From CALIKS01 sp964440295 (GTDB lineage: Archaea; Thermoproteota; Nitrososphaeria_A; Caldarchaeales; Calditenuaceae), in the NCBI GenBank assembly GCA_964440295.1, contig CAYTRT010000045.1, positions 1 to 5,933 on the forward strand: DNA of 5,933 bases. The letters run 5' to 3'. Below the pieces are notes generated by a model that searched no databases, was not told the origin of the DNA, and saw nothing but the letters and a program-made list of their open reading frames with translations. Shown piece after piece: positions 5,816-5,933 of this stretch. Position numbers and translations under genes: made by a program. Numbering within the stretch: the stretch's first letter is position 1; every line of letters begins with the position of its first letter.

Positions 5816-5933
5816 CTACAATTTAGTCAATCCTAATCTTTGTGTTATCTCCATGAGTTCCTCAATTAAATTATTAGCCCTTGCGACCTCCTTTATACTC
5901 CAAAATACCAGTTTATCGGAGAGTATCTTCAAG
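5816..5933 (-). CDS. Unrecognised protein, C-terminal end (5' part outside window)
   Basis: On the minus strand one frame is open from the window edge to a TAG stop at 5816-5818, giving 38 residues. They include LVFWSIKEVARANNLIEELM and end in TQRLGLTKL. The stretch looks like an amphipathic, charged alpha helix and uses the window's usual AGG, AGA, ATA, GAG and CTC codons. I cannot assign a family or function. It lies upstream of the dehydrogenase on the same strand, but about 110 bp of intergenic DNA with candidate promoters separates them, so a shared operon is unlikely. The opposite strand has a short open frame from ATG 5853, rich in Ser and Leu, which I take to be its shadow. Confidence 0.45.
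   Translation of the reverse strand, partial: LKILSDKLVFWSIKEVARANNLIEELMEITQRLGLTKL

Noticed and set aside
5853..5933. Plus-strand open frame from ATG 5853 that looks a little like a signal peptide (MSSSIKLLALATSFIL).
   Set aside because: It is Ser/Leu-rich, as antisense frames of archaeal genes tend to be, and has no ribosome binding site. The minus-strand frame over the same bases has more typical codon use.
1..5933. CRISPR array, tRNA, rRNA, insertion sequence or mobile-element ends.
   Set aside because: I saw no regularly spaced repeats, cloverleaf sequences, transposase frames or terminal inverted repeats. Apart from short intergenic gaps, the window is filled by housekeeping and catabolic genes.

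Overview
The window reads as archaeal DNA, most likely from a thermophilic member of the Thermoproteota (Crenarchaeota). The evidence is indirect. Arg and Ile codons are rich in AGG/AGA and ATA. Start regions carry GGTGAT-like Shine-Dalgarno sequences or TATA-box promoters with very short leaders. FeoB and NadE have a compact archaeal form. A KdaD-type dehydratase sits next to a 2-oxoglutarate-semialdehyde dehydrogenase, as known from Sulfolobus. The exact lineage cannot be fixed from this sequence alone.

Layout. Positions 1-2338 (+) hold a ferrous iron uptake operon: the 3' end of one FeoA-domain gene, a second complete feoA 15 bp later, and feoB overlapping feoA by 8 bp. nadE (ammonia-dependent NAD+ synthetase) follows on the same strand after 33 bp. 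A 115 bp AT-rich intergenic stretch (3176-3290) with a good TATA box precedes an FAH-family gene that I read as 2-keto-3-deoxy-D-arabinonate (pentonate) dehydratase, KdaD. Its stop codon lies only 10 bp from that of a convergent gene on the minus strand, a 2,5-dioxopentanoate (2-oxoglutarate semialdehyde) dehydrogenase. Upstream of the dehydrogenase are two candidate TATA boxes on the minus strand. At the right edge is the C-terminal end of an unrecognised minus-strand gene.

How the genes work together. FeoA and FeoB form a GTP-regulated Fe(II) importer in the cytoplasmic membrane. NadE completes NAD+ synthesis and has no direct link to iron. KdaD and the dehydrogenase catalyse two consecutive steps: 2-keto-3-deoxypentonate to 2-oxoglutarate semialdehyde to 2-oxoglutarate. 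This is the end of the oxidative, phosphate-free (Weimberg-type) pentose pathway that feeds the TCA cycle.

I found no CRISPR array, insertion sequence, tRNA, rRNA or evident undescribed system. The most interesting points are the tandem FeoA arrangement, the tail-to-tail pairing of two consecutive pathway enzymes, a repeated AGTCG-containing motif around their promoters, and an extra cysteine cluster in the FeoB gate motif.
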